NCBI GenBank assembly: GCA_019633425.1
Contig: WSUB01000116.1
Location: forward strand, 1 to 64,000
Origin: Tulasnella sp. 424
Taxonomy: Eukaryota; Basidiomycota; Agaricomycetes; Cantharellales; Tulasnellaceae
Direction of reading: 5' to 3'
Length of the DNA: 64,000 nucleotides
Below, in pieces: positions 32,655 through 45,799 of this stretch (within the stretch, counting starts at the first letter, position 1; each line of letters begins with the position of its first letter). The position numbers and the translations under genes were made by a program. Below the pieces are notes generated by a model. The model worked only from the letters and a program-made list of their open reading frames with translations, searched no databases and had not been told where the DNA came from.

Positions 32655-33492
32655 TTATCGACCTCCCATTCCCGGTGAACTCATCGCGGCATCCGCGGTC
32701 GTCCGTAACCGATTAAACTTTGGCAACATTTCTCGCAGATAATCCAAGTGCTTATTCCTGAGGTCGGCCTCTTGTACTTTTCCCCGGCCACTCCAGGTTC
32801 TTCTTTCGGCGCCGGCTCCATGTACGACAGTGTACTCTTCCAAGATTTCATCTTCCTCTGGGACGAGCAATGTACCCGGACCAATGACACAATAGTTCGT
32901 TAGCCGAGCAGTGTGATGAACTCGAGCTCGAGTAGAAATGGTGTTGCAGTTGCCTATTGACGGAGCTTCCACGCCTATAATCACGAACACGGCAAAAATG
33001 GGTGGGTGTTTGAGCTCGCTGACGTGGTTTGGGATGGTTAAAGACTCACGACAGCCAATTTCGAACAGGTTTTCATCTCCGATCCTCATCGTATCTTTCT
33101 TCCTACGGGAAGATCATGGTAAGGTGAGACAAATTTTATCGAGAAGCCTCTGTATTCCACGGAGGTCTCTCACCTATTCACCAAGATCACCGATTCCTCA
33201 ATGATACAATTCGCTCCTATAACAATGGGTCCCGCAATGGCAAATATGGTTGCTTTAGGATGAACGATGGTTCCTAGAACGCGTCATATTGGTGAGAAGG
33301 TTCTGGCGAAAGACCGTGCTTAGTGAAGGGTCGCTACCGGGTCCAATAGTTATATCTCCTTTGAGGTCAACGTCTTGACATACGACAGCTTTCGACGAGA
33401 TAATAAACCGATCTTTGCTGAAACCGAAAGACAGTAGAATTTAGTCATCAAGCATGAAGAAGTCTGGGAACTAGACACTACATGGGGGGCAT
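32655..33492 (-). CDS. Dynactin subunit 6 (p27)
   Basis: Subunit of the pointed-end complex of dynactin, the activator of cytoplasmic dynein. The short first exon is MPPI (ATG 33490-33492), then KDRFIISSKAVVCQDVDLKG (DITIGPG follows), then TIVHPKATIFAIAGPIVIGA (NCIIEESVILVN follows). A further exon covers DENLFEIGC, and the last exon begins VEAPSIGNCNTISTRARVH and ends at 32655. The repeated hexapeptides (IGPGTI, IVIGAN, CVIGPG) form the left-handed beta-helix typical of p27, and EYTVVHGAGAERR then LDYLREMLPKFNRLR match its conserved C-terminal helix. Five exons. The gene is divergent from the F-box gene at 33613, with only 120 bases between starts. Confidence 0.88.
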
Positions 33493-33612
33493 GCGTGGCT
33501 TTCACGGTGGTGGTTAAGAGCAAACGCCGCGGTGTGAGAACTCGCCAAAACATAGAAGGTAAAACGACCCACCTCTCCACCCCCGAGCTTCCTAATTTAC
33601 CGCATCCGAGAC
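33493..33612. promoter_or_regulatory. Bidirectional promoter, dynactin p27 / F-box protein
   Basis: Only 120 bases separate the two divergent start codons, so both genes must share this region (or use leaders that overlap the other gene). No TATA box is evident. Confidence 0.55.
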
Positions 33613-35482
33613 ATGGCCGCTCGACGTAGGGCGAAGAACGAGATTGCAGCCCTACTACCTCGTCTCAAACACGGCGTAGGAGTTGGAGGGGAGGCAAACA
33701 AGGAAAACGCGGAACAGTAAGTCTCCTCGACGACTTTTCAGAAGGGACGAGTGATTGAAAATGTTTTATCCTACGCTTAGAATGGCAAAAGAAGATTTCG
33801 ACGACGCTTTTGAGACGGCCGACTCAGCCCTCCAGTCTCATGGCGTCATTGCCAACATGTCTTCCAGCTCCCTTCGACAATTTCGAAACACGCAACGCTC
33901 CCCCATCTACCAACTTCCACTGGAAACTCTCACCGAAATCTTCATCTTTACCTCGGGCATTCTGGACACCTCACATGAACTCCTCGATTCTTCGGCTGTC
34001 CCTCCCCTCAAAATTGTCCTCAGCATGGCGCACGTGTCCAGTCGGTGGTACAAAGCAGCCAAGTCATGTCCACTACTCTGGACGCACATTTTCGCCGATT
34101 ATGCTGTTCCCTTGGTTATGATGGGGCTGGAGCGCTCCGGGAACCTCCCCCTCACTGTTACCTGCTGGGGTCGAGGGAAGCGACGAAACGCGGAACGATT
34201 GCAGGAACTGTTGGAACACGTCCATCGATGGGAGACCGCGGACGTCGTTATCACCTTCAAGGACTTACGAAGCATCGCAAAACTCCCTGCACCCCGGTTG
34301 AAGGCGATGGCTATTGTGCCGATAGTCCAAACCGAGGCTGAGGCGTTGCTCGGCGAGCCCGAAGACCTACCCATGGCGAACCAGCTCTTCCACGGCCAGA
34401 TACCTCAGCTGGAGGTACTCAAGATTCATTACTGGCTTAAATGGGAGGAAGCGAGCTACCCAAGATTGAAGAGGTTGGACATCGCGCTTTATTTGGGTCG
34501 CCTGCCCTCAGTCACAGGGCTTAATAGCATGCTCTCGAAGTGCCCACTACTCGAGACGCTGTCTATCTCGGCTCCTATAGAACGTCCGGACTTTACGCTT
34601 GGTGGTCCTGGGGATATCAAGCTCCCATACCTCAAAACCATGCGAATTAGAGGCTTTTCACCGCTCGCCCTTTCAACATTCGTCTTCCGTCTAGACTTGC
34701 CTGCAGTGGAGATCGTGGAGCTTGAACCCGACGTCTCGCTTGTGGAAGAGCCTGACGAAGCAGATGTAATCCTCTTCATGGTCACCATGATCCCAATCGT
34801 GTCCGTCCTCGAACGGCTGTCCCCATTGGCAACCGCCGTCTCCCTAACTCTTGAAGAGGATGAAGGAGTTGAATTCTCATTCCTCGGACAGTATGTTAGT
34901 TCCCAGCCGGAGATCAAATTGTTTCGATTCCCATGGACGGATGTGATGAGGTTCACTACTGCGAGGTGCCCTTCGTTTGTGAAGCAGTGCAAGTTCCTAA
35001 ACATCATTGGAGGCGGAGGCGAGGGTTGCTCAAGCACCACTCCCGAGCTGGTAGAGACGGTCACCGCATTGCATTCCCTCGAAACCGTCACGCTGACTGG
35101 AACACCGGACTCTGCTACCCTGCTATCAATGTTCCTCGATTCCGGGCGTCGGGAAACAGACTTGGTTAGCCACGCTGCACGTTGGGCTGGACTGGACGAA
35201 GTGTGTCTGGAAGGATGTCTCTGCTACCAGAAGGAGGGAATATTGAAGGAATTGGAGAAGTGGAGGGACCGCAGGCAGAGGAGAGTCCAACGCAGCGAAC
35301 CACGGGTTATTATCGACAATGAAGGGTGCAGGAACTGTGGGACACTGCGGGGGGAAATGAGAGGAATTGTCGAGGAGGGAAATGCATTTTCAGATTCAGA
35401 GACCTCGATTTCGGACGAGGACCAGGGCGAGGGCGAGGGCGAAGGCGAGGATGTTGCTTCAAAACCCAATGTTGTTTCATGA
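33613..35482 (+). CDS. F-box protein with degenerate leucine-rich region (1)
   Basis: Two exons. Exon 1 (33613-33718) encodes MAARRRAKNEIAALLPRLKH and enters the main exon at 33781 in frame (EQ|MAKEDFDDAFETADSALQSH). The F-box-like domain is SPIYQLPLETLTEIFIFTSG, followed by IVLSMAHVSSRWYKAAKSCP and LLWTHIF, where the HVSSRW and LW positions are characteristic of agaricomycete F-box proteins. The remaining 450 residues carry Leu-rich repeats of low conservation (LPYLKTMRIRGFSPLAL, CPLLETLSIS). The C-terminus is acidic with an EGEGEGED repeat. Such proteins link substrates to SCF ubiquitin ligases through Skp1; this family is much expanded in mushrooms. Substrate unknown. A second member lies at 38483. 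Confidence 0.85.
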
Positions 35483-36035
35483 GGGAATGATAGTTGTTGT
35501 CTTCTTCTGCACGTAGCATAGATAAGAGGAAGTCCGAAGCGGAGGGATGGTAGTAATTAATTAGCCTTTCCAGATAATTTTACGTTTCTTAGGGGGTTCG
35601 AAAGTTATGAACCACCGTCGTGTACCGCTATTTCGATTGTCACCGTTGATCGTTGGTCGTGGGCTAACGGCGTCGAGCAGGGGTTTTTGCTGTGAATTTC
35701 AGGGCTTACGTCTGAGATGTCGGTCTCCCCCGGGTGGTCCATTGTGGCGAGTGTTGCCACCGTTGATAATGGCGTGTTCTCGGCTGAGCAGCCATCTCCG
35801 AATGGTGTGGAAACGAAGACACGAGGATGTGTTGTGAATCGGATGATCGTCGTTTTCCCTGAGGTGTGAGCGCTTCTACCTGGACCTTTGGACCTGGACT
35901 GAAAGGCCGCGATCACCTTCTCGAAACGCTGCACCTCTCTCTCTCCCACTCTCCCTCCTTCACCTCTCGACCTCTTCCCCTCCCCTCTCCCCTCCATACC
36001 TCCAAGTCCACCGGTACACCTAGTTTCGTTGGCCA
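35483..36035 (+). promoter_or_regulatory. Promoter region of the MAP kinase gene
   Basis: The last 100 bases before the kinase ATG are strongly pyrimidine-rich (CTCTCTCTCCCACTCTCCCT and similar, about 35935-36000), a common fungal leader type. No other gene fits. Confidence 0.45.
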
Positions 36036-37506
<1,471 letters not shown>

Positions 37507-38482
37507 TTTTAATCCGATTCACTTTCAACCCCTCGTTTCGTCATACCGTACGACTCGGCTTGCAAGCCCTCAATTCTCTTATACTCGCTTACTATCTCGT
37601 TACCCCTAACACCCCCTTTCGACTCTACCCTAGATTCCCGGCTTGCCTTTTCCTCTTGTTTTGCTTGGGTTTTAGTACCGACGTCTCCTAGTCCTTTTGT
37701 TTTGTGTTTGGATTAACCTTGTCCTAGCCTACGATCCTTAGTATAGTTTGTTTTACAATCACGTGCTATGCACTCCTCGTTCTTTCCGCCAACACCTCCC
37801 CTCCGTTGGGTCGGGACATTTACGGCTTTCCGCTGCATGATAGCTGACCAAGCGTCCTATCTGACCCTGTTCCAAAAAGAAAGATAACGCAAGCCAAATT
37901 CGGCCTGGGCAAGGATTACACATTGGTTGTCCCGCAGATATCTTCTGGTGCCGGACCGGACTAGTACTAGTGCTTCGGCTTCTCAAAAGGAGATTCGGTG
38001 AAGGGGATAAGTTCACGAAAAGGATCCGTGAGCGTGTGAGCAAATACGTTCTTTGTTTGTTTGATGGACTTTCATTCCGTCACCAACCCGTGGCCCATTG
38101 CCGGAGTGTCAGAACGGCAATCAAGTGTCGCTGAACCCATTCAAAACAGTCTTGCAACTCATGACGCGCCGTTCGTCATTCTGGCCTACTGTTGCCTTTT
38201 CAGCGGGCGGGGGCTGAATAAACTGCGGTCGGCGGAGGTGAAAAAATGGAATAATACCCAAAATATCCGACGACGTATGTTATCTCCATGGGTTCCGGCA
38301 TAATTCAAACCCAGGTGAGCGGAACCACTCCAACTCAATGACGCATTGCGTATCTGACCATCGAACAAACGGGCACCCGTCAAAAAGCTTAACAGACATC
38401 CACGTATGAGGACGCTCTCTTTGGTCTTGCGCCTCTTTCGCACCTCTTTCGCCCACCACTCCCCCCCCAACCACCCCCCTCA
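37507..38482. other. Intergenic, MAP kinase to F-box protein 2
   Basis: No supported gene in nearly 1 kb. A C-run and pyrimidine-rich leader (about 38430-38480) precede the F-box gene. Confidence 0.45.
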
Positions 38483-40322
38483 ATGGACCAGATTTACGAC
38501 GACGAGGTTCTCATGACCCTTTGCTTGAGGCTCGCCAAAGGTCTCAACCTGCAGGCGTAAGTCCTTCTCGCCGTATCCTCGTCGCTCTCTGCGTCTGACA
38601 GAGAAACGTGCTTGCCGTAGGTACAAAGTGGCTAAAGGGTTGGATGACTCCCGTGCACGCGACCCAGAGGAAGACCTCTCACCTTACCTCAAAGGCCAAC
38701 CGGATCTCTTCGCCGCACGCCGTTCGCGCAATGCCACGCTGTCGCTTATATACCGACTCCCAGCCGAGCTCCTCACCTCCATCTTCCTCATCGTCCTTCG
38801 TATGTCCGACCACGCGTTCAGCAAGCACCACCAATGCGCCATCGCAAGTGGTCACAGAAGGGTCCCTGAAGAAAGCGTGTTCCCTGCCATTCTCGCCATG
38901 TCCCATGTCTCTCATCACTGGTACCAGCTCATCGCCAACTGCCCCTCCATGTGGACCATCATGGAAATCAACAGCAGCATGGAAACCGTTCAGATGGCTA
39001 TCGAACGGTCCAAAGAGGCCCCCGTCGAAGCGAGGATGGGCTACCGAGGAATGCTCACTCTGGAGAGGAGAAAGAAGGTGTTGCGCGAAGCCTCGAAGCA
39101 ATCACGCAGATGGGTCAAAGCTCACTTCCTCGGCTACATCGAGGAATTGAGTTCATTCCGATTCACGAGCGTGCCCAACCTTGAAGAACTCTACATCGTC
39201 CCAGTGAGCACCTCGGAGAACCCTGGAGAACGGCCTATGGACATCTTCACGGAGTTGCCGTCGTTGCAAAGCTTGCATCTCGGCTGGTGGCCTGGATGGG
39301 ACAGGAAGTACATGCCCAACCTCCGCCAGCTCACGATATGCGAGGCTGGACCGCCCCGCGCCACGCTCTCCGAAATATTCAGGATGCTCGCGGGTTGTCC
39401 CCTCCTGGAGGTCCTGGAGATTAGTGCCGAGGTGGAAATCGGCAACGATTTGTCCGACTCGTCACCCATCCTTCCCTCCGTCGAGCTTCCCAACCTTCAA
39501 CGACTCGAGCTTATAGGATGGCCCGTGATGGAAATGGACCTATTCATCAGTGCAGTATCAACTCCCTCATGCCGTACCTTCACCTTCAAAGGCGGTTACA
39601 ACCCTCTCGAAGTTCATTTGGAACCACATTATCGGAGCATCGAAAGTCGTTTGACCCCTTACATTCGTTCGTTGGTCGATGAGTCCACCCTGATCGAGGT
39701 CTTATTCGCTGGCACTTTCGTGCGGCTCGTGTTCGAAGGAACGTCGGGAGAGAACGGTGCGCCGGATCGGAAGGGGGTTGTCGAGCTCGGACAGTTCCAA
39801 TGGGCCCAGGTCATGGAGTGGGTGTCAAACGATATTCCTACGTTCAACGACCTGTGCACGGCGGTTTCCTTTGGAAACGAAAACTTGGGTGCGCATTACA
39901 GGCAGTTGACGCAAGTGGAGACCGTCTTCCCCTGGATGCGGAGGCTCCCCAACTTGGAGGTGGTTCGATTCTTGCCAAAGGTGGTAATGGTGGACAAGGT
40001 GTTGTCCTTCCTATACGACATTTCCTTCCCGCAGTTCGGGCAGACTCAGGAGAGGGGGTTTAACCCTTGGAACAAGCTCGACCATCTCGTCTTCCTGGGG
40101 TGCCAATGCCAGCACACCGCAGAGGTCGCTCGAATCATGGAGTTCGTGCACGGGTCACTTCAGCATACCAATGATGTGGCCATGATACACCCCCGTTATC
40201 ATCTGGTTGAGATTGGACACGATTGTGGCAATTGTGCACAGTCCTGGGAGACGTTGTCGATGGCCGGTGAGAGATGGAACCATCCCGTTGAGATCCATGA
40301 GGCTCCTCGAACGGATGCCTGA
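38483..40322 (+). CDS. F-box protein with degenerate leucine-rich region (2)
   Basis: Two exons. Exon 1 (from the ATG at 38483) reads MDQIYDDEVLMTLCLRLAKG and joins the main exon near 38621 (YKVAKGLDDSRARDPEEDL). The F-box-like domain is LSLIYRLPAELLTSIFLIVL, followed by AILAMSHVSHHWYQLIANCP and SMWTIM. Leu-rich, low-conservation repeats continue to the end (LPSLQSLHLGWW, CPLLEVLEISAEVE, LPNLQRLELIGWPV). Same domain order as the gene at 33613, with the same HVSxxW signature and a similar C-terminal Cys-rich piece (LVFLGCQCQH; the other has VCLEGCLCYQ). The two are therefore related members of one agaricomycete F-box family placed on either side of the MAP kinase gene. Probable role: substrate receptor of an SCF ubiquitin ligase. 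Confidence 0.85.
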
Positions 40323-40719
40323 GGCGCAAGTGCTGTACATTAGAATGTTGATGTTTTGCTAGAGTGTGCGTGCTCTTGTATGCTGTTTAATTAGTTGTAT
40401 CCTCCCTTCTAGAAAGGTGCCGAGCTCAATAAACCTCCAGGCTACTTGATCGTGAATTGTTCCGAGCCGCCGGCTCTGTCTTTAATAATTTGGGCACAGA
40501 CGGAGTTAAGTCAAACCTGAACCAAGAGAATACAGGTAACTTACTAAAGCTGAAAGACCGTTTAGAATGTTCAGCAGGTGAACGAGACGCCCGGGGAGAG
40601 CGTTTTCCCATTATGTAACGTAATTGCGGGGTCCACTGGCACAGACTGGCACGCGCCAGACGCCTTTCATTTTTCTTTCTCCCTGCCACCGAAACCACTC
40701 ACATAAACGACCATACAGC
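40323..40719. other. Intergenic, F-box protein 2 to HAD phosphatase
   Basis: Holds the 3' flank of the F-box gene and the promoter of the phosphatase gene. No recognisable motif. Confidence 0.4.
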
Positions 40720-42030
40720 ATGGAAGCTCCCAGAAGTACATTGCCATACCCTCCTATTCATGACAAGAGTAAAGTTGTGGTACTTTCAGACTGGTCAGTC
40801 ATGTTCACCGAGCAGACCCGGCTCCGTTTCTCTGCTTTGGGAGCATTCCCGAAATCCAACTGACTCTGAGCATTTCTGCACCGCAGGGATGGAACTATCA
40901 CTACAACGGATACTAATGACCGTAAGAGTTAGACATCTTGTCGGTGAAGGAACTGTTGGCTTAACTCCAAATCACCGTGGCATCCCCAAGATCTCACGGA
41001 CAACTTCGGTTTCGGATTTGACAAACGGTGATTTGGATATAGTCTCTGAAATTTGAAAATTATGTGCTGAAATCCCGCTGTTCAAAGGCGAGCCCTGAAC
41101 TTGGAAGTCCTCGCTGGTCGAAAGAACTTCAGGTAACGTAATCTCCGAACTCCTCGTCCAGTTCCATTTGGGCAAAGGAGTTGATGATGTTGCGTTATCT
41201 CAGAGATGCTTTTCGTGAAATGTTGGAAAGCGTTAATGAAAATGATCTGCCCTTTGACGAGTGCGTCGAGATTTTGAAGAAAAGTCAGTCGCCGCCTTTC
41301 AGTCAGCCTGGGGAACCACGAGGGCTTACCGAACCCGATGGTAACAGACATCAAAATCGATCCTAGTTTCAAGGAGTTTTATGAATGGTGCAAATCTCAT
41401 GAAGTTCCATTGGTCATTGTGTCCAGGTAAATAGCAGAAGGAAAGAGGTTGCTGAGTGCTGACCTATATATTATTCGACGGCAGCGGCATGGAACCAATT
41501 ATACGTGCTGTATTCGAGACCACCGTTGGAGTTAGCGCAAACGAAGTTGATATCATTAGCAACTCAGTCAAAGTCAATGAAAACGGCAAGTTTGAAATCC
41601 TGTTTAGGCACCCTGAGAGGTTCGTCGCAGATACCTCAGCACCCCCCAGATACGCAGCTCATAAGACTCCCAACTTTACTAGTGGCTACGGACACGATAA
41701 ATCTCAAGCCATCCTACCGTACCGAAGCCTCCCTCACAAACCAATCCTTATCTTCCTCGGGGATGGCGTTTCGGACTTGTCCGCGGCTCAGCACGCGGAC
41801 ATCTTGTTCGCGAAGGACAAGGCAGACGGGGAGAATGACCTTGCGGCTTATTGGTGAGCTTTCCGAGGCCACTTTCGCCAAGCGTGTGTGTAAACTAACG
41901 TCCCTTTAGCACAAAGATGGGAATAAAACACTTGACCTTTAAACATTTTGGAGAAGTTCTACCCATTGTTGCATCGGTAGTCGAAGAAACGGCGACTGTC
42001 GAGGATGTGTTGAAGGCAAGCCCCATCTGA
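40720..42030 (+). CDS. HAD-superfamily phosphatase
   Basis: Eight small exons join in frame. MEAPRSTLPYPPIHDKSK, then VVVLSDWDGTITTTDTND with HAD motif I (DxDGT, nucleophile Asp) split by the first intron. Next are TDNFGFGFDKRRALNLEVLA, DAFREMLESVNENDLPFDEC (the cap region), FKEFYEWCKSHEVPLVIVSS (motif II Ser, then GMEPIIRAV), GYGHDKSQAILPYR (motif III Lys) and LIFLGDGVSDLSAAQHADIL (motif IV Asp pair). The end GIKHLTFKHFGEVLPIVASV runs to TGA at 42028-42030. All four catalytic motifs are present, so the enzyme should be an active Mg-dependent phosphatase. It belongs to the fungal group resembling MtnX and phosphoserine phosphatase; the substrate (methylthio-ketopentane phosphate or another small phosphate ester) is not decided by the sequence. 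Probably cytosolic. Confidence 0.87.
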
Positions 42031-44216
42031 AGGAAAAGGGATGCGATTCTTGGCAAGGCAAAGGGGCGGCGCTAGAGGTATCAATAGACGAATGGTTATT
42101 CCCTGGCATGGCATAGACCTAATACAGAATTGAACTTTGCATAATGAACCTCAACCCATACTATGAGGGCAACGGATGAAGTCCGGAGTATGTATGCACA
42201 GGTGCAAAAGTCATCTTCAGTCATGGAAACAGATATCACAGCAAAAGAATTGAAGATAAATAAACTGTTCCAAGAGATGCTGAGCTTCAAACCTGTATCT
42301 GCAAGGCGACCTAATCCGCACATCCGCCAAGTTTTAGAGAATACGCTCGAAACGACCTTTCATGATTTGAAGTGGCCGCATAATATATTAAAGAAGTCAT
42401 AAAACGCAACAAAAAGTTGATCCTAGGATGGTAATAATCAAGCTAAATACGGCGAAAGGAAAAAGGGTACTAGAGGAAGGCTGAGAAACATTCCTTCTGC
42501 GAGTAAACGACGTTGGACCATCAGCTCAGCACCGCGGACCAAAAGAAAAGTATAAATATGCTCCTAAATATGCCATATAATGGCACGGTTTTGTGCCGTT
42601 TCGATCTATACGATCGAGAAAAGGCGGAAGCGGCGCTACTTCCCGTCTCGCCGTTGAACAACGTCGACACCATGTGCTAGCCGTTGCTGGCGATCTGAAA
42701 CTTTCTTCCCGTTGTGCGATTGAGAAGCGGCTAGCTGTTCTGCCTCACTGGTCAAGGCTCCATTTGCTGACTGCGGTGTCGAAACTGCCGGCGGCACCAC
42801 TGGGACCGCAGCGCAAGTCGGGTTTAGTTTGCCTCTACACTCTAAAGAGAATGGCGGGTTTGCCATGGTATTAGTATATGGCATCACAGATAATAGCAAG
42901 CAAGGCAAGAGAACCTTTTTTGGGCGGGATAGTAACAGAGCCGCCAGTAGTCTCAAAGGCCCGAGGTCGCCGAGTATCCTGCTTGCTACTTGAACGGATC
43001 TCTGGCGCGCGTTTCTGTCTGAATATGATGGAGCCCTTGTACCATAGGTTCTTGAGGCCTGCACGATGATTCAAACGAAAATGTCCCAGTGGTTTGGTTT
43101 TGCTGGATGGACATTCAGGTCCCGGGAGAGGACATGAATTCGAAGGCGAGGAGGTAACCGCGCGGAATTGCATAAGGAGCCGAAATCCGACCATTAGGTC
43201 AGCTTTGTTTCCTTTGGCAGGGATGAAGGAGGGATGGCGGTAGTCTCCCGGGGCTGGAGACTTGGTTAAGACTTGGATATTCTGTCAAGGCCTTTTAAGG
43301 TCACCCTAGCGGGAACCACAGAAAACAGCGAATTTCTACTCCCCAAAGAATATCAAAACAGATTTCTTTTCTCTAGACATTTGTCTTCCGCCTAATAATT
43401 AAAAATCATAATGTCGGGGTCATCAGAGACAATTCTTTCGCGCTGTTTGTAGCCTGTGTGGATAATTTGGTGGTTGATAGAACACTCAAAATCGCTAAAA
43501 AGAAGGATAGGGATTAATGCGGCGGCCCCCATCCGTATAACAGCCGCAAGTCGCGACTTGTTCGTCTTCCGATAGAAACCCGATCGTTCTATCCTCACGG
43601 TCTCGCGTATATTCGAAGGCCGTGCAATGTCTGGGAATTCCCTCTAGCGGTAGTCCCAAGCCCCCATCTTGTTCCAAAAGGCGCCAAATTAAATTGCTCA
43701 TATTCCCAGTGAGGAGTAGCTATATGCGGTCCCCTGAATTGAGCGCAGCTAATAGTCAAACCTTGCATCGCCACATGCACCGCACGGCTCCCTCGTGGTA
43801 GGAGGGATGTCGAGAACTTCATTGCAATGTAACCGTAATGGGCGGGACCCGCTATCCGCCAGAAAGCCCGCATTTCCATTCGCATCAGGGTCAAGAGGCC
43901 TAGGGTACCATCTAGAAGGCGTAGCGTCTACAATTCCCTAGAGGGAATGTCCCCTGGTACACCGCCAGCGTTAACATGACTAATGCTCTACTAGACGATC
44001 CCTTGGGAGACTCCGAAGCTGCTCTTCTAATCATGAACAATCACCACATTTTCCATAGGATTTCGAGGGGCTCCTATGATTGATACGGTTTGCCTCAAGG
44101 CTACCCGTCTTGCGCGACGCGGCGAATCGTCACGGAGATAACAAATTTCCACGCCACGGGGAACCCCGCGGGTAATCCAATCCTTTTCAACGATCTCCTC
44201 TAGCTTCCGGTGACGA
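42031..44216. other. Long stretch without a supported gene (2.2 kb)
   Basis: Short open frames occur on both strands: 42163-42402 (+), 79 codons with an ATG and helical character (ITAKELKINKLFQEMLSFKP), and 42871-43194 (-), 107 codons. None shows a known domain or a convincing splice pattern, so none is called. Confidence 0.4.
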
Positions 44217-45314
44217 ATGTCAGGCTCAACTTCCTCAACTCCACGTCCTATAGTTTTCATGGACATACAAATTGGCGAAACCCCCGCGGGGAGAATGAAA
44301 ATGGAGCTGTTCTCGGACATTGTTCCAAAGTTGGTGATCCGTTTCGTTCTTCCAGGTGGTTCAAAGGAACTGAACAAATGGTCACCAGGACGGCCGAAAA
44401 CTTTCGGCAGCTTTGTACAGGAGAATATAGGTAGGTGGGAACGCCGAGAGCTCCGTGTGTTTGGAAGGTAAATCAGTATCTTGAGGAGGACAGAGTCAAC
44501 ACGCGACCGCAGGGTTTCAAGAACGCCACCTTTCACAGGTACATACAAACTTCTTGCTATAAGAGTGTAGTTTACATCCTCACTTTAACCTTCTTCCAAT
44601 TTTCAGAGTGTAAGCCTCCTTACAATCGCTCGGTGGAGACCTACCGCTGAAATACGGGTCTATCAGGATTCGCGATTTCATGGTTCAAGGTACGGTGTCA
44701 AAGTCCGACCTCGCACAGCAGAAGTATCATGTCTCCTGTGTCTGCTATTAGGCGGCGACTTCCTTAACGGAGATGGGTCGGGATCATTTTCCATCTACGG
44801 AGAAAAATTCGAGGTTCGTACATTGCTCTGATTCAACGTGTGTCAAGGACCCTGACAGGTATTTGCCGGACGTAGGACGAGAACTTCGAGGTAAAACATA
44901 CTGGACCCGGGCTCTTGTCGATGGTGGGTTTAATCTAGATACCACACTTGAGATTCTCTGACGTTTCGCTTTGTGTCTTGTAGGCGAACTCGGGCGCAAA
45001 CACAAACGGATGCCAGGTTCAGCGATGCTTCGACTATTTGCTAGGCAGCCCGAGGTCTGACGTACAGTCAACTTGTATCTCGTTTTCAGTTTTTCATCAC
45101 AACTGCACCATGTGAATTCCTGGACGGGAAGCATGTCGTCTTTGGGAAGATTATAGATGGGCTACTTACTCTCCGCAAGATCGAAAACGTTCCAACAGGG
45201 GTTAACAATCGTCCGAAATTGATCGTCAAGATTACCGGTAAGAGACAGTCATGGCATTTTTCGCGACAATCGTAATACTAAGCAAGACTCTGTATAGAAT
45301 GTGGGGAAATGTGA
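44217..45314 (+). CDS. Peptidyl-prolyl cis-trans isomerase H-type cyclophilin
   Basis: Cyclophilin of the CypH group, which in animals is a component of the U4/U6.U5 tri-snRNP spliceosomal particle. Eight exons: [20 protein letters not shown] (then [18 protein letters not shown]), [23 protein letters not shown] (active-site Arg), [74 protein letters not shown] (then [17 protein letters not shown]), and a tiny last exon ECGEM ending TGA 45312-45314. The KIENVPTG and C-terminal CGEM features distinguish CypH from CypA-type cyclophilins. At first sight the raw frames look broken, but every junction follows GT...AG and keeps the frame, so the gene is intact. Acts in the nucleus. Confidence 0.9.
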
Positions 45315-45799
45315 AGGGGGGGGGGAAGATACAGTGCTGGATGTTTTCTCTGCAGGTCGGGTAGGAGATACGAAGAATGAAATTGCCGGTGCCTTAGTGT
45401 GTCGATTTGTCCAGTGTACATGAATGGGACAGTTCTTGTGAGCGTCGTCGGCGATCCATCCCTCGCCGTAGGCTTGTTGAGCGCTAGTTTCACCATTTGC
45501 GCCAGTGGTCTCGTTGGAGTTATAGCGCCCTGAAGTTGGGGGTTGCGATTGTGGCAGGAACGCCGTTGGGTGCGGGAGTGATGGAAGCAAAAGACGGCGA
45601 AGTTTGAAGTTCGACTGAGATTCGACTTGTGTGTCTGCTCTCCTCCCCCTGCCCGTCACCTCGTGTTTTTCCTCTACTATCTCTCTTGTGACTTGACGTA
45701 GCATCACAACCTCTCCTTATCGCCGTCCAACGCAAATCGTCTGATCCCGCATTTTTCAGCGCTGGAGGTCACGTCTTTCAACTTGAACCGCTGCCCACG
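45315..45799. other. Spacer, cyclophilin to BTB/CAP-Gly gene
   Basis: Starts with a G-run (about 45316-45326) right after the cyclophilin stop. The rest is the promoter of the following gene. Open frames on the (-) strand here have no domain character. Confidence 0.4.

Noticed and set aside
42163..42402. 79-codon (+) open frame after the HAD phosphatase
   Set aside because: It has an ATG and helical composition but no domain, no promoter feature and no partner exon; chance cannot be excluded.
42636..43194. Two overlapping (-) strand open frames
   Set aside because: No shared frame through a plausible intron, one lacks an ATG, and neither has a recognisable motif.
44217..45314. Cyclophilin gene first read as broken
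   Set aside because: Frames appear shifted and interrupted, but each break is a regular GT...AG intron; joining exons restores the complete protein.
45249..45707. (-) strand open frame of about 150 codons before the BTB/CAP-Gly gene
   Set aside because: It overlaps the last cyclophilin exon and the next gene's promoter, and shows no domain.
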